Positions 8,262 through 16,057 of a stretch of 64,000 nucleotides of DNA are shown piece by piece. Position 1 is the first letter of the stretch, and each line of letters starts with the position of its first letter. The stretch is from Streptomyces sp. ICC1. GTDB taxonomy: Bacteria; Actinomycetota; Actinomycetes; Streptomycetales; Streptomycetaceae. The notes under the pieces were generated by a model, which saw nothing but the letters and a program-made list of their open reading frames with translations, was not told the origin of the DNA and did not search any database. The DNA lies in contig NZ_CP030287.1 of NCBI RefSeq assembly GCF_003287935.1, positions 1,364,001 to 1,428,000 of the forward strand, read 5' to 3'. The position numbers and the translations under genes are program-made.

Positions 8262-9119
8262 ATGAGTGAGGCCACGCAGAACCGCCGGGCGGACGCCACC
8301 GCCGTGCCCCGCGCCGCCGCCGCGCACGAGGCCCCGTACGACGCCCAGAGCGCCCACAGCGGCCACAGCGGCCACGACGCCCACAGCGGCCGCAGCGGCC
8401 ACGACGCCCGCAGCGGCCACGGCGGCCACAGCGCCACGAGCGGCCGGCGCGGGAGCACGGCCCTGCGCACCCGCGGCCTGCCCGGCTGGCTCGACCCCGT
8501 CGTCGAGGCGGCCCGGACGGTGCGCCCCACCCAGCTCAGCCGCTTCCTGCCGCCCGAGGACGGCGGCGGCCGCCAGTCCGCCGTGCTGATCCTCTTCGGC
8601 GAGGGCCCCCGCGGCCCCGAGCTGCTGCTCATGGAGCGCGCCGGCAGCCTGCGTTCGCACCCCGGCCAGCCCTCCTTCCCCGGCGGCGCCCTCGACCCCG
8701 AGGACGGCGACCCGCACACCACCGGCCCGCTGCGCGCGGCGCTGCGCGAGGCCGAGGAGGAGACCGGGCTCGACCCGGCCGGGGTCCAGCTCTTCGGCGT
8801 GCTGCCCCGCCTCTACATCCCGGTCAGCGGCTTCGTCGTGACCCCGGTCCTGGGCTGGTGGCGCGCCCCCAGCCCGGTCGGCGTCGTCGACCCGGCCGAG
8901 ACCGCCCGCGTCTTCACGGTGCCCGTGGCCGATCTCACGGACCCCGAGCACCGTGTCACCGTCGTGCACCCCGGAGGCTTCCAAGGACCGGCTTTCACCG
9001 TCGAGTCGGCCCTGGTCTGGGGTTTTACCGCCGGAGTGATCGACCGGATCCTGCATTTCGCCGGCTGGGAGCGCCCCTGGGACCGGTCCCGGGAAGTCCC
9101 GCTCGACTGGCGCGCATGA
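8262..9119 (+). CDS. CoA pyrophosphatase-type NUDIX hydrolase
   Basis: A 285-residue NUDIX protein. The CoA-pyrophosphatase signature is visible: ERAGSLRSHPGQPSFPGG followed by AALREAEEETGLDP (REXXEEXG). It would cleave CoA or CoA derivatives to phosphopantetheine and 3',5'-ADP. The first 70 residues are not part of the fold and include a Ser/Gly/His/Asp/Ala repeat of HSGHSGHD type. The ATG at 8262 fits the spacing after the nth gene. It is followed by the MarP-like protease with a 13-nt gap. Confidence 0.85.
   Translation: MSEATQNRRADATAVPRAAAAHEAPYDAQSAHSGHSGHDAHSGRSGHDARSGHGGHSATSGRRGSTALRTRGLPGWLDPVVEAARTVRPTQLSRFLPPEDGGGRQSAVLILFGEGPRGPELLLMERAGSLRSHPGQPSFPGGALDPEDGDPHTTGPLRAALREAEEETGLDPAGVQLFGVLPRLYIPVSGFVVTPVLGWWRAPSPVGVVDPAETARVFTVPVADLTDPEHRVTVVHPGGFQGPAFTVESALVWGFTAGVIDRILHFAGWERPWDRSREVPLDWRA
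8346..8440 (+). repeat. In-gene triplet-based repeat encoding HSG-type low complexity
   Basis: Imperfect tandem copies of CACAGCGGC, CACGACGCC and CGCAGCGGC (9-nt period) encode alternating His/Arg-Ser-Gly and His-Asp-Ala triplets in the N-terminal tail of the NUDIX protein. The period keeps the reading frame, so copy number can change without breaking the gene. Confidence 0.7.
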
Positions 9120-9132
9120 GACGGTGGCCCAT

Positions 9133-10335
9133 GTGAACGTGCTGGACATCCTGTTGCTGCTCGCCGCCGTATGGTTCGCGATCGTCGGCTACCGCCAGGG
9201 GTTCGTCGTCGGCATCCTGTCGGTGATCGGCTTCCTCGGCGGTGGTCTCATCGCCGTGTCCCTGCTGCCCCTGATCTGGGACCGGGTCACCGACAACGGC
9301 ACCCAGGTGTCCACCACGGTCGTGGTCGTCGCCGTGATCGTGATCATCATCTGTGCCTCGATCGGGCAGGCGCTGACGACCCATCTGGGCGGCAAGCTCC
9401 GGCGCCACATCACCTGGTCCCCGGCCCGCGCGCTCGACGCGACGGGCGGCGCCCTGGTGAACGTGGCCGCGATGCTGCTGGTGGCCTGGCTGATCGGGTC
9501 CATGGTCGCCGGCACGTCAATTCCCACGCTGGGCAAGGAGGTCCGCAACTCCAAGGTGCTCTTCGGCGTCTCGCGGGTCCTCCCCGCGCAGGCGAACACC
9601 TGGTTCACGGACTTCAGCTCCACCCTCGCCCGCAACGGCTTCCCGCAGGTCTTCAGCCCGTTCTCCAACGAGCCGATCACCGAGGTCAAGCCGCCCGACC
9701 CGCTGCTCGCGCGCAGCCCCGTGGCGGAGCAGGCCAAGCAGTCGATCGTGAAGGTCGTCGGTACCGCGCCCGCGTGCAGCAAGGTGCTGGAGGGCACCGG
9801 CTTCGTCTTCGCGCCGGGCAAGGTGATGACCAACGCCCACGTGGTCGGCGGGGTCGGCGAGCCGACCGTGCAGATCGGCGGCGAGGGCAAGCTGTACGAC
9901 GGCAAGGTCGTGCTCTACGACTGGGAGCGGGACATCGCCGTCCTGGACGTGCCCAAGCTGAAGGCGCCCGCGCTGGAGTTCACGGACAAGGACGCGGCGA
10001 GCGGCGGCGACGCGATCGTCGCCGGCTTCCCGGAGAACGGCGCGTACGACGTCCGCTCGGCGCGCGTCCGCGGCCGCATCAACGCCAAGGGTCCGGACAT
10101 CTACCACCGGGGGACCGTGCGACGGGACGTCTACTCCCTGTACGCGACGGTCCGCCAGGGCAACTCCGGCGGCCCGCTGCTGACGCCCGAAGGCAAGGTC
10201 TACGGGGTCGTCTTCGCGAAGTCCCTCGACGACCCCAACACCGGCTACGCCCTGACGGCGGACGAGATCCGCGACGACATCAGGATCGGGAAGACGGCCG
10301 ACCGGCGGGTCGAGAGCCAGGGCTGCGCCCTCTGA
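9133..10335 (+). CDS. MarP-like membrane serine protease
   Basis: About 400 residues: an N-terminal CvpA-like domain with four predicted membrane helices (residues about 1-120), then a periplasmic-side trypsin-like protease domain. The catalytic triad is visible as NAHVVGG (His), DIAVLD (Asp) and GNSGGPLL (Ser). This is the architecture of M. tuberculosis MarP (acid/oxidative-stress protease). I chose GTG at 9133 because it gives MNVLDILLL, with GGTGG 5 nt upstream; GTG at 9124 adds three residues. It may be co-transcribed with the NUDIX gene. Confidence 0.88.
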   Translation: MNVLDILLLLAAVWFAIVGYRQGFVVGILSVIGFLGGGLIAVSLLPLIWDRVTDNGTQVSTTVVVVAVIVIIICASIGQALTTHLGGKLRRHITWSPARALDATGGALVNVAAMLLVAWLIGSMVAGTSIPTLGKEVRNSKVLFGVSRVLPAQANTWFTDFSSTLARNGFPQVFSPFSNEPITEVKPPDPLLARSPVAEQAKQSIVKVVGTAPACSKVLEGTGFVFAPGKVMTNAHVVGGVGEPTVQIGGEGKLYDGKVVLYDWERDIAVLDVPKLKAPALEFTDKDAASGGDAIVAGFPENGAYDVRSARVRGRINAKGPDIYHRGTVRRDVYSLYATVRQGNSGGPLLTPEGKVYGVVFAKSLDDPNTGYALTADEIRDDIRIGKTADRRVESQGCAL

Positions 10336-10752
10336 CGGATCCCGGCCCCGGACTCACCCCCGGGACCGGGCCCCGGTGGTGTCTACGTGCGCTGGTGCCG
10401 CAGCCGGGCCGAGACCCAGCGGGCCCGCCGGCGCAGGATGCGCGGAATATCGAGTCGGAGGTCGTGGCCGTCCTGGCCGTGCCCCCTGTGCGTGCCCGGC
10501 GTAACCGTCGAGCGGCGTTCGTGTGCGGTGTCACCGTAGTCGTGCGTCAAGCCCATACTCCGAGCTGTGCCCGGGCCCCAAGGTCCGTAATCGCGTTGAG
10601 GGCGGCCAATTGGCCTATGCGCCAGGCAATTGAATGCTTGTCATACAACACGCCTCACGCGTCACCGGCCCCCGCGCACGGGTGGCCGGGCGGCCGGGCG
10701 GCCCCGGCCCGGCCGGGGCGGCCCCGGCCCGCGGCGGGCTCGGCGGCCGGGT
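10336..10752. other. Intergenic region holding one possible small ORF
   Basis: Just after the protease stop there is an imperfect GC-rich inverted repeat (about 10340-10378) that could terminate it. The middle holds the minus-strand ORF at 10383-10556. The stretch 10590-10660 is unusually AT-rich for this genome and is a probable promoter area. The last 90 bp is a G+C-only simple-sequence stretch next to the hydrolase stop. Confidence 0.5.
10383..10556 (-). CDS. Possible 57-aa basic small protein
   Basis: The minus-strand frame starts MGLTHDYGDTAHERRST and ends ILRRRARWVSARLRHQRT. Third codon positions are largely G/C, and the protein is strongly basic at its C-terminus. GGAG lies very close to the ATG, so the Shine-Dalgarno spacing is poor, but an AT-rich block sits directly upstream. 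No family recognised. It could be a real short ORF or chance; I would keep it as a candidate. Confidence 0.4.
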   Translation of the reverse strand: MGLTHDYGDTAHERRSTVTPGTHRGHGQDGHDLRLDIPRILRRRARWVSARLRHQRT

Positions 10753-11730
10753 TCAGCGGTCGGGCTCGGGGTCCTTCAGCCAGTTGACCAGCTCGGTCGA
10801 GAAGGCCAGCGGGTCCTCCTCGTGCGGGAAGTGCCCGAGCCCGTCGAACAGCCGCCAGCGGTAGGGGGCTTCGACGTACTGCCCGGACCCGGCCGCACTC
10901 CGCGTCCGCATCACCGGATCGAGCGAGCCGTGCAGGTGCAGCGTCGGCACCCGCACCGGGCGCTTCATGCGCCGGTTGAACTGCAGCCCGTCGGGCCGGG
11001 CCATGGACCGCATCATCCAGCGGTACGGCTCCACCGAGCAGTGCGCGGTGGACGGGATGCACATCGCCCGCCGGTACACCGCCACGTCGTCCTCGTCGGG
11101 CAGCCGGGGCCCCGACCAGTCCCGGATCAGCTCCCCGACGAGCGCCCCGTCGTCCGCGACGAGCTGACGCTCCGGCACGAACGGCCGCTGGAAGCCCCAG
11201 ATGTGCGAACTGGCCCGGGTCTGCCCGAAGTCGGACAGCATCGCCGAGCGCCAGCGGCGCGGGTGCGGCATCGAGGACACCACCAGCCGGCGCACCAGCT
11301 TGGGCCGCATCACCGCCGCCGTCCAGGCGAGGTAGCCGCCCAGGTCGTGCCCCACGAGGGCGGCGTCGGGCTCGCCGAGGGACCGTACGACCCCGGTGAT
11401 GTCGAGGGCCAGGTTGGCCGGGTCGTAGCCGCGCGGGGTGCGGTCGCTGCCGCCCACCCCGCGCAGGTCCATCGCGACCGCCCGGTAGCCGGCGTCGGCG
11501 AGCGCGGTCAGCTGGTGCCGCCACGTCCACCAGAACTGCGGGAAGCCGTGCAGGAGCAGCACCAGCGGCCCGTCGCCCATCTCGGCGACGTGGAACCGCG
11601 CTCCGTTGGCCGCGACGTCCCGGTGGGTCACCGTCCGCCCGCCGGGCACGTCGATCCGTACCGCCGAGGCAGTCGTGGGAGGAGTGCCGGACGGGCCGGA
11701 CGTACCGGATTCCGGGGAGGGCGCTGTCAT
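10753..11730 (-). CDS. Alpha/beta hydrolase (epoxide hydrolase-like)
   Basis: A 325-residue alpha/beta-hydrolase-fold enzyme. The oxyanion-hole motif LLHGFPQFWWTW and the nucleophile elbow VGHDLGGYLAW place an Asp at the nucleophile position, as in epoxide hydrolases and haloalkane dehalogenases rather than Ser esterases. The catalytic His is probably in LGHFPHEEDP near the C-terminus. Substrate unknown. Its ATG overlaps the stop of the upstream holin-like membrane protein gene by 4 nt. Confidence 0.85.
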   Translation of the reverse strand: MTAPSPESGTSGPSGTPPTTASAVRIDVPGGRTVTHRDVAANGARFHVAEMGDGPLVLLLHGFPQFWWTWRHQLTALADAGYRAVAMDLRGVGGSDRTPRGYDPANLALDITGVVRSLGEPDAALVGHDLGGYLAWTAAVMRPKLVRRLVVSSMPHPRRWRSAMLSDFGQTRASSHIWGFQRPFVPERQLVADDGALVGELIRDWSGPRLPDEDDVAVYRRAMCIPSTAHCSVEPYRWMMRSMARPDGLQFNRRMKRPVRVPTLHLHGSLDPVMRTRSAAGSGQYVEAPYRWRLFDGLGHFPHEEDPLAFSTELVNWLKDPEPDR

Positions 11731-12185
11731 GACGACGAGCGTGCCACACCCACGGCCTTGTCACTGACCGACCGCGCGTGCGGCTTGGCCGTCCCGACGA
11801 GCGCGGCGGTCTGCTTGACGGACTCGATGGTCTTCGTCGGCGGCTTGATCTTCTTGAACTTCACCACGGCGAGCAGTCCGACCAGACCCGCGAGCAGCCA
11901 GAACGCCACACCGACGATCAGGAAGGACCAGGCCAGCCCGAGCCCGAGGTTGTGGATGCCGTAGGCCGCGGCGAAACTCAGTACGGGGAGGGAGAAGAGC
12001 ACGAGCACTCCCGCGGCGATGGCGGCCCCGCTGCCGATCCCCGCGCGCTTGACGTCCTGCTTGATCTCCACCTTGGCGAGGGCGATCTCGTCGTGCACCA
12101 GGGCGGACATCTCGGCGGTGGCCGAGGCGACCAGCTGGCCGAGTGTGCGCTCGGCTCCCGGCGCCCCTTGGTCCACTGCGCTCAT
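11727..12185 (-). CDS. Phage holin-family / DUF1469-type membrane protein
   Basis: A 152-residue protein with an amphipathic N-terminal helix (TLGQLVASATAEMSALVHDEIALAKVEIKQD), then two hydrophobic helices (residues about 55-80 and 85-110) and a Lys/Pro-rich cytosolic tail. This matches the actinobacterial putative actinobacterial holin-X (DUF1469) family, whose role is unknown and which need not be phage-derived. ATG at 12185 has a good GGGAGA ribosome site 4 nt upstream. First gene of a coupled pair with the alpha/beta hydrolase. Confidence 0.85.
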   Translation of the reverse strand: MSAVDQGAPGAERTLGQLVASATAEMSALVHDEIALAKVEIKQDVKRAGIGSGAAIAAGVLVLFSLPVLSFAAAYGIHNLGLGLAWSFLIVGVAFWLLAGLVGLLAVVKFKKIKPPTKTIESVKQTAALVGTAKPHARSVSDKAVGVARSSS

Positions 12186-12237
12186 CGCTCTCTCCCTCTG
12201 TCGGCCGTCGGCGACGGCTGTCCTGTCGTCAGTCAGA

Positions 12238-13671
12238 TCATGCCGGACGGCCGCCGTCGGCGCTGGACCCGCCCGGCCCTTCACCGGCGCCGGCCGAGGC
12301 CGCCTCGGCCCTGCGCAGGTGCTCGGCGGCCTTGGCCTCGTAGATCTTCGCCATCCGCAAGTGGTACTCCGGCTTGTCCTGCTCGTAGATGTCGGGGATG
12401 CCGTCGAGGTCCTCGTCGAGTTCCTCCGCCTCGGTGAGCGCCCTGTACTTGTGGTTGCGCATCTTGAGGAGGACGCCCGCGAAGACCGCGGCGATCAGGG
12501 ACCCGATCAGGACGGCGGCCTTGATCTCGTCGGTGAGGACGGGGTCGTCGGTGAAGGCGAGCTCGCCGATCAGGAGCGAGACGGTGAAGCCGATGCCGGC
12601 GAGCGAGGCGACGGCGAAGACGTCCGGCCAGGCGAGGTCGTCGTTCAGCTCCGCCTTGGTGAAGCGGGCGGCCAGCCAGGTGCCGCCGAAGATGCCGACG
12701 GTCTTGCCGACGACCAGGCCGAGGACCACGCCGAGGGGCTCGGGACGGCTGAAGACCTGGCCGATGGACTCGTCGGACAGGGACACGCCCGCGGAGAAGA
12801 GGGCGAAGAGCGGGACGGCGAGGCCGGCCGAGACGGGCCGCACCAGGTGCTCGATGTGCTCGCCGGGGGAGTGCTGCTCGCCCTCCTTGCGGTGGCAGCG
12901 CAGCATGAGGCCCATGGCCACGCCGGCGATGGTCGAGTGGACGCCGCTGTTGTACATCAGGCCCCAGATCACCAGGGCGAGGGGGACGTAGACGTACCAG
13001 CCGTGCACGTCCACGCGGAGCAGGAACCAGAACAGGATCAGGCCCGCGACCGCGCCACCGAGCGCCAGGAAGTTGATGTCGCTGGTGAAGAACACCGCGA
13101 TGATCATGATGGCGAACAGGTCGTCCACGACGGCCAGCGTCAGGAGGAACGCGCGCAGCGCGGACGGCAGCGAGGTGCCGATGACGGCGAGGACGGCGAG
13201 CGCGAAGGCGATGTCGGTGGCGGTCGGGACCGCCCAGCCGTCCGTGGAGCCGTCGCCGAGCACGTTGACCAGTACGTAGACCAGCGCGGGCGCGGCCATG
13301 CCGCAGACGGCGGCGATCACGGGGAGCGCGGCCGCCTTGGCGTCGCGCAGGTCGCCCGCGACGAGCTCGCGCTTGAGCTCGATGCCGGCGACGAAGAAGA
13401 AGATGGCGAGCAGGCCGTCGGCCGCCCAGTGCTGGAGCGAGAGGTCCAGGCCGAGGGCGGCGGGGCCGATGTGGAAGGAGCGGACGCTGTCGTAGCCGGC
13501 CGCGATGGCCGGGACGTTCGCCCAGATGAGCGCTGCGATCGCGGCCACGAGGAGCAGGACGCCGCCGACGGTTTCGGCGCGCAGGGCATCGGCCACGAAG
13601 CGGCGCTCGGGCAGCGAGAGGCGGCCGAGGAGCTTGCGGCTCTGGTGGTCGGTGGGGGTGGGCGCGGCCAC
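12238..13671 (-). CDS. nhaA: Na+/H+ antiporter NhaA
   Basis: A 477-residue NhaA-family sodium/proton antiporter with about 11-12 membrane helices. Family segments are visible: GIELKREL near the N-terminus, the PTATDIAFALAVLAVIG region, and AVVDDLFAIMIIA containing the essential adjacent Asp pair. The 60-residue C-terminal tail is polar, with acidic and basic parts beyond the usual end. GTG at 13671 is preferred over GTG at 13680 because GGAGGTG then sits at proper spacing upstream. Confidence 0.92.
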   Translation of the reverse strand: MAAPTPTDHQSRKLLGRLSLPERRFVADALRAETVGGVLLLVAAIAALIWANVPAIAAGYDSVRSFHIGPAALGLDLSLQHWAADGLLAIFFFVAGIELKRELVAGDLRDAKAAALPVIAAVCGMAAPALVYVLVNVLGDGSTDGWAVPTATDIAFALAVLAVIGTSLPSALRAFLLTLAVVDDLFAIMIIAVFFTSDINFLALGGAVAGLILFWFLLRVDVHGWYVYVPLALVIWGLMYNSGVHSTIAGVAMGLMLRCHRKEGEQHSPGEHIEHLVRPVSAGLAVPLFALFSAGVSLSDESIGQVFSRPEPLGVVLGLVVGKTVGIFGGTWLAARFTKAELNDDLAWPDVFAVASLAGIGFTVSLLIGELAFTDDPVLTDEIKAAVLIGSLIAAVFAGVLLKMRNHKYRALTEAEELDEDLDGIPDIYEQDKPEYHLRMAKIYEAKAAEHLRRAEAASAGAGEGPGGSSADGGRPA

Positions 13672-13820
13672 GGGTGGCACCTCCGGGGTGGTTGGACGGC
13701 ATGACGAAGCACGTTGCCGACCAGACTTCCCGGCGCGCCCTGTGGAGTAGTTCTTTACGCTTCCGATACTTTACAGGGCACACGCAAGGGCGTATCCGGC
13801 GATCATCACTTTATGTGCGA

Positions 13821-13855
13821 ATGGGGCATCCGGCGCGGCGCGCCGGATGCCCCAT
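13821..13855 (-). terminator. Terminator after acs
   Basis: A perfect 16-bp inverted repeat (arms 13821-13836 and 13840-13855, starting ATGGGGCATCCGG) with a 3-nt loop, 35 nt beyond the acs stop. Placed between acs and nhaA on the same strand, it probably separates the two transcripts. Confidence 0.75.
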
Positions 13856-13890
13856 TCCCGTGTCGTGCGGTGCGGTGCGGTGCCGGGACC

Positions 13891-15846
13891 TCAGTCCTCG
13901 CTGCCGGCGGACGGCAGCTTGTTCTGGATCAGGTCCATGACCGAGGAGTCGGCGAGCGTGGTGACGTCACCGACCGCGCGGTTCTCGGCCACGTCGCGCA
14001 GCAGACGGCGCATGATCTTGCCCGAGCGGGTTTTCGGCAGCTCCTGCACCGGCAGGATCCGCTTGGGCTTGGCGATCGGGCCGAGCGTGGCGCCGACGTG
14101 GTTGCGCAGCTCCGCGACCAGGGTGTCGGTCTCGGAGGCGCTGCCGCGCAGGATGACGAAGGCCACGATGGCCTGGCCGGTGGTCTCGTCGTTCGCGCCG
14201 ACGACCGCCGCCTCGGCGACCGAGGGGTGCGAGACGAGCGCCGACTCGACCTCGGTGGTCGAGATGTTGTGGCCGGACACCAGCATCACGTCGTCGACGC
14301 GGCCGAGCAGCCAGATGTCGCCGTCCTCGTCCTTCTTGGCGCCGTCGCCCGCGAAGTACTTGCCCTCGAAGCGCGACCAGTAGGTGTCGATGTACCGCTG
14401 GTCGTCGCCCCAGATGGTGCGGAGCATGGAGGGCCACGGCTCGGTGAGGACCAGGTAGCCGCCACCGCCGTTCGGGACCTCGTTCGCCTCGTCGTCCACG
14501 ACGGTGGCGCCGATGCCGGGCAGCGCACGCTGCGCGGAGCCGGGCTTGGTCTCGGTGACGCCCGGCAGCGGCGAGATCATCATCGCGCCGGTCTCGGTCT
14601 GCCACCACGTGTCGACGATCGGACAGCGGTCGCCGCCGATGTGCTTGCGGTACCAGATCCAGGCCTCGGGGTTGATCGGCTCGCCGACCGAGCCCAGGAT
14701 GCGCAGGCTCGAGAGGTCGAACTTCGCGGGGATGTCGTCGCCCCACTTCATGAACGTGCGGATCGCGGTGGGCGCGGTGTAGAGGATGGTGACGCCGTAC
14801 TTCTGCACCACCTCCCAGAACCGGCCCTGGTGCGGGGTGTCGGGCGTGCCCTCGTACATCACCTGGGTGGCGCCGTTGGCGAGCGGCCCGTAGACGATGT
14901 AGGAGTGCCCGGTCACCCAGCCGATGTCGGCGGTGCACCAGTAGACGTCGCTCTCCGGCTTCAGGTCGAACACCGCGTGGTGGGTGTACGAGGCCTGCGT
15001 GAGGTAGCCGCCGGAGGTGTGCAGGATGCCCTTGGGCTTACCCGTGGTCCCCGAGGTGTAGAGGATGAAGAGCGGGTGCTCGGCGTCGAAGGCCTGCGGC
15101 GCGTGTTCGGCGCTCTGCCGCTCGACGATCTCGTGCCACCAGACGTCGCGGCCCTCGGTGAAGGCGGTGTCCTGGCCGGTGCGGCGCACCACGAGGACGT
15201 GCTCGACCTGCGGGCACTTGGCGACGGCCTCGTCGATGGCGGGCTTCAGTGCGGAGGGCTTGCCGCGGCGGTATCCGCCGTCGGAGGTGATGACCAGCTT
15301 CGCGTCGGCGTCCTGGATGCGGGAGGCCACGGCATCGGCGGAGAAACCGCCGAAGACGACGGAGTGCGCGGCGCCGACACGGGCGCACGCGAGCATCGCG
15401 ACGACCGCCTCGGGGATCATCGGCAGGTAGACCGCGACCCGGTCGCCGGCCCGCACGCCCAGCTCGGTCAGGGCGTTCGCGGCCTTGGAGACCTCGTCCT
15501 TGAGCTCGGCGTAGGTGATCGAGCGGCTGTCACCGGGCTCGCCCTCGAAGTGGATGGCCACGCGGTCGCCGTTGCCGGCCTCGACGTGGCGGTCCACGCA
15601 GTTGTACGCGACGTTCAGCTTGCCGTCCGCGAACCACTTCGCGAAGGGCGGGTTCGTCCAGTCGAGCGTCTCCGTCGGCTCCGTGTCCCAGCTCAGCCGC
15701 CGCGCCTGCTCGGCCCAGAAGCCCAGCCGGTCCGCGTCGGCCTGTGCGTACGCGGCCCCAGTCACATTGGCAGCGGCGGCCAGATCGGCGGGCGGTGCGA
15801 ACCGCCGCTCCTCCTTGAGCAGATTGGCCAGGCTTTCGTTGCTCAC
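13891..15846 (-). CDS. acs: Acetate--CoA ligase (acetyl-CoA synthetase)
   Basis: A 651-residue AMP-forming acetyl-CoA synthetase, the expected length. Motifs: ILYTSGTTGKPKG (phosphate-binding loop), the WWQTETG adenylate signature, YFAGDGAKKDEDGD and the C-terminal TRSGKIMRRLLR, in which the Lys is the residue known to be regulated by acetylation. GTG at 15846 has GGGAGA 5 nt upstream and is preferred over the longer frame. It makes acetyl-CoA from acetate, ATP and CoA; its proximity to crp is conserved in streptomycetes as I recall. Confidence 0.95.
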   Translation of the reverse strand: MSNESLANLLKEERRFAPPADLAAAANVTGAAYAQADADRLGFWAEQARRLSWDTEPTETLDWTNPPFAKWFADGKLNVAYNCVDRHVEAGNGDRVAIHFEGEPGDSRSITYAELKDEVSKAANALTELGVRAGDRVAVYLPMIPEAVVAMLACARVGAAHSVVFGGFSADAVASRIQDADAKLVITSDGGYRRGKPSALKPAIDEAVAKCPQVEHVLVVRRTGQDTAFTEGRDVWWHEIVERQSAEHAPQAFDAEHPLFILYTSGTTGKPKGILHTSGGYLTQASYTHHAVFDLKPESDVYWCTADIGWVTGHSYIVYGPLANGATQVMYEGTPDTPHQGRFWEVVQKYGVTILYTAPTAIRTFMKWGDDIPAKFDLSSLRILGSVGEPINPEAWIWYRKHIGGDRCPIVDTWWQTETGAMMISPLPGVTETKPGSAQRALPGIGATVVDDEANEVPNGGGGYLVLTEPWPSMLRTIWGDDQRYIDTYWSRFEGKYFAGDGAKKDEDGDIWLLGRVDDVMLVSGHNISTTEVESALVSHPSVAEAAVVGANDETTGQAIVAFVILRGSASETDTLVAELRNHVGATLGPIAKPKRILPVQELPKTRSGKIMRRLLRDVAENRAVGDVTTLADSSVMDLIQNKLPSAGSED

Positions 15847-15981
15847 GACATCTCCCTTTCCCAGGGTGTCCGTTGTGTCCCCGGTTGTGTCCCCGGGCAT
15901 AGCTCATCAGTCAATGGCCCAGGTGACAAGAGGTTGTCGGGAATTGGTGTAGACCTATTACTCGGCTGGGCCCACGCGCGA

Positions 15982-16018
15982 GTGGCCCCTCCCGCTGCGG
16001 AGCGCGGAAAGGGGCCAC
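15982..16018 (-). terminator. Terminator after the SulP/carbonic anhydrase gene
   Basis: Outer arms GTGGCCCC and GGGGCCAC, with an inner CCGC/GCGG pairing, lie 40-76 nt past the stop of the gene ending at 16058 and upstream of acs. A long GC-rich hairpin without a U-run, the usual streptomycete form. Confidence 0.6.
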
Positions 16019-16057
16019 CCGGTGGCACGGATACGGGAGGGTATCGGTTCGGGCCGG

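Noticed and set aside
11727..12185. Holin-like gene as evidence for a prophage
   Set aside because: The family is a chromosomal actinobacterial membrane protein, and no other phage genes are nearby.
12019..13704. 561-residue acidic plus-strand frame
   Set aside because: Antisense shadow of nhaA and the holin-like gene.
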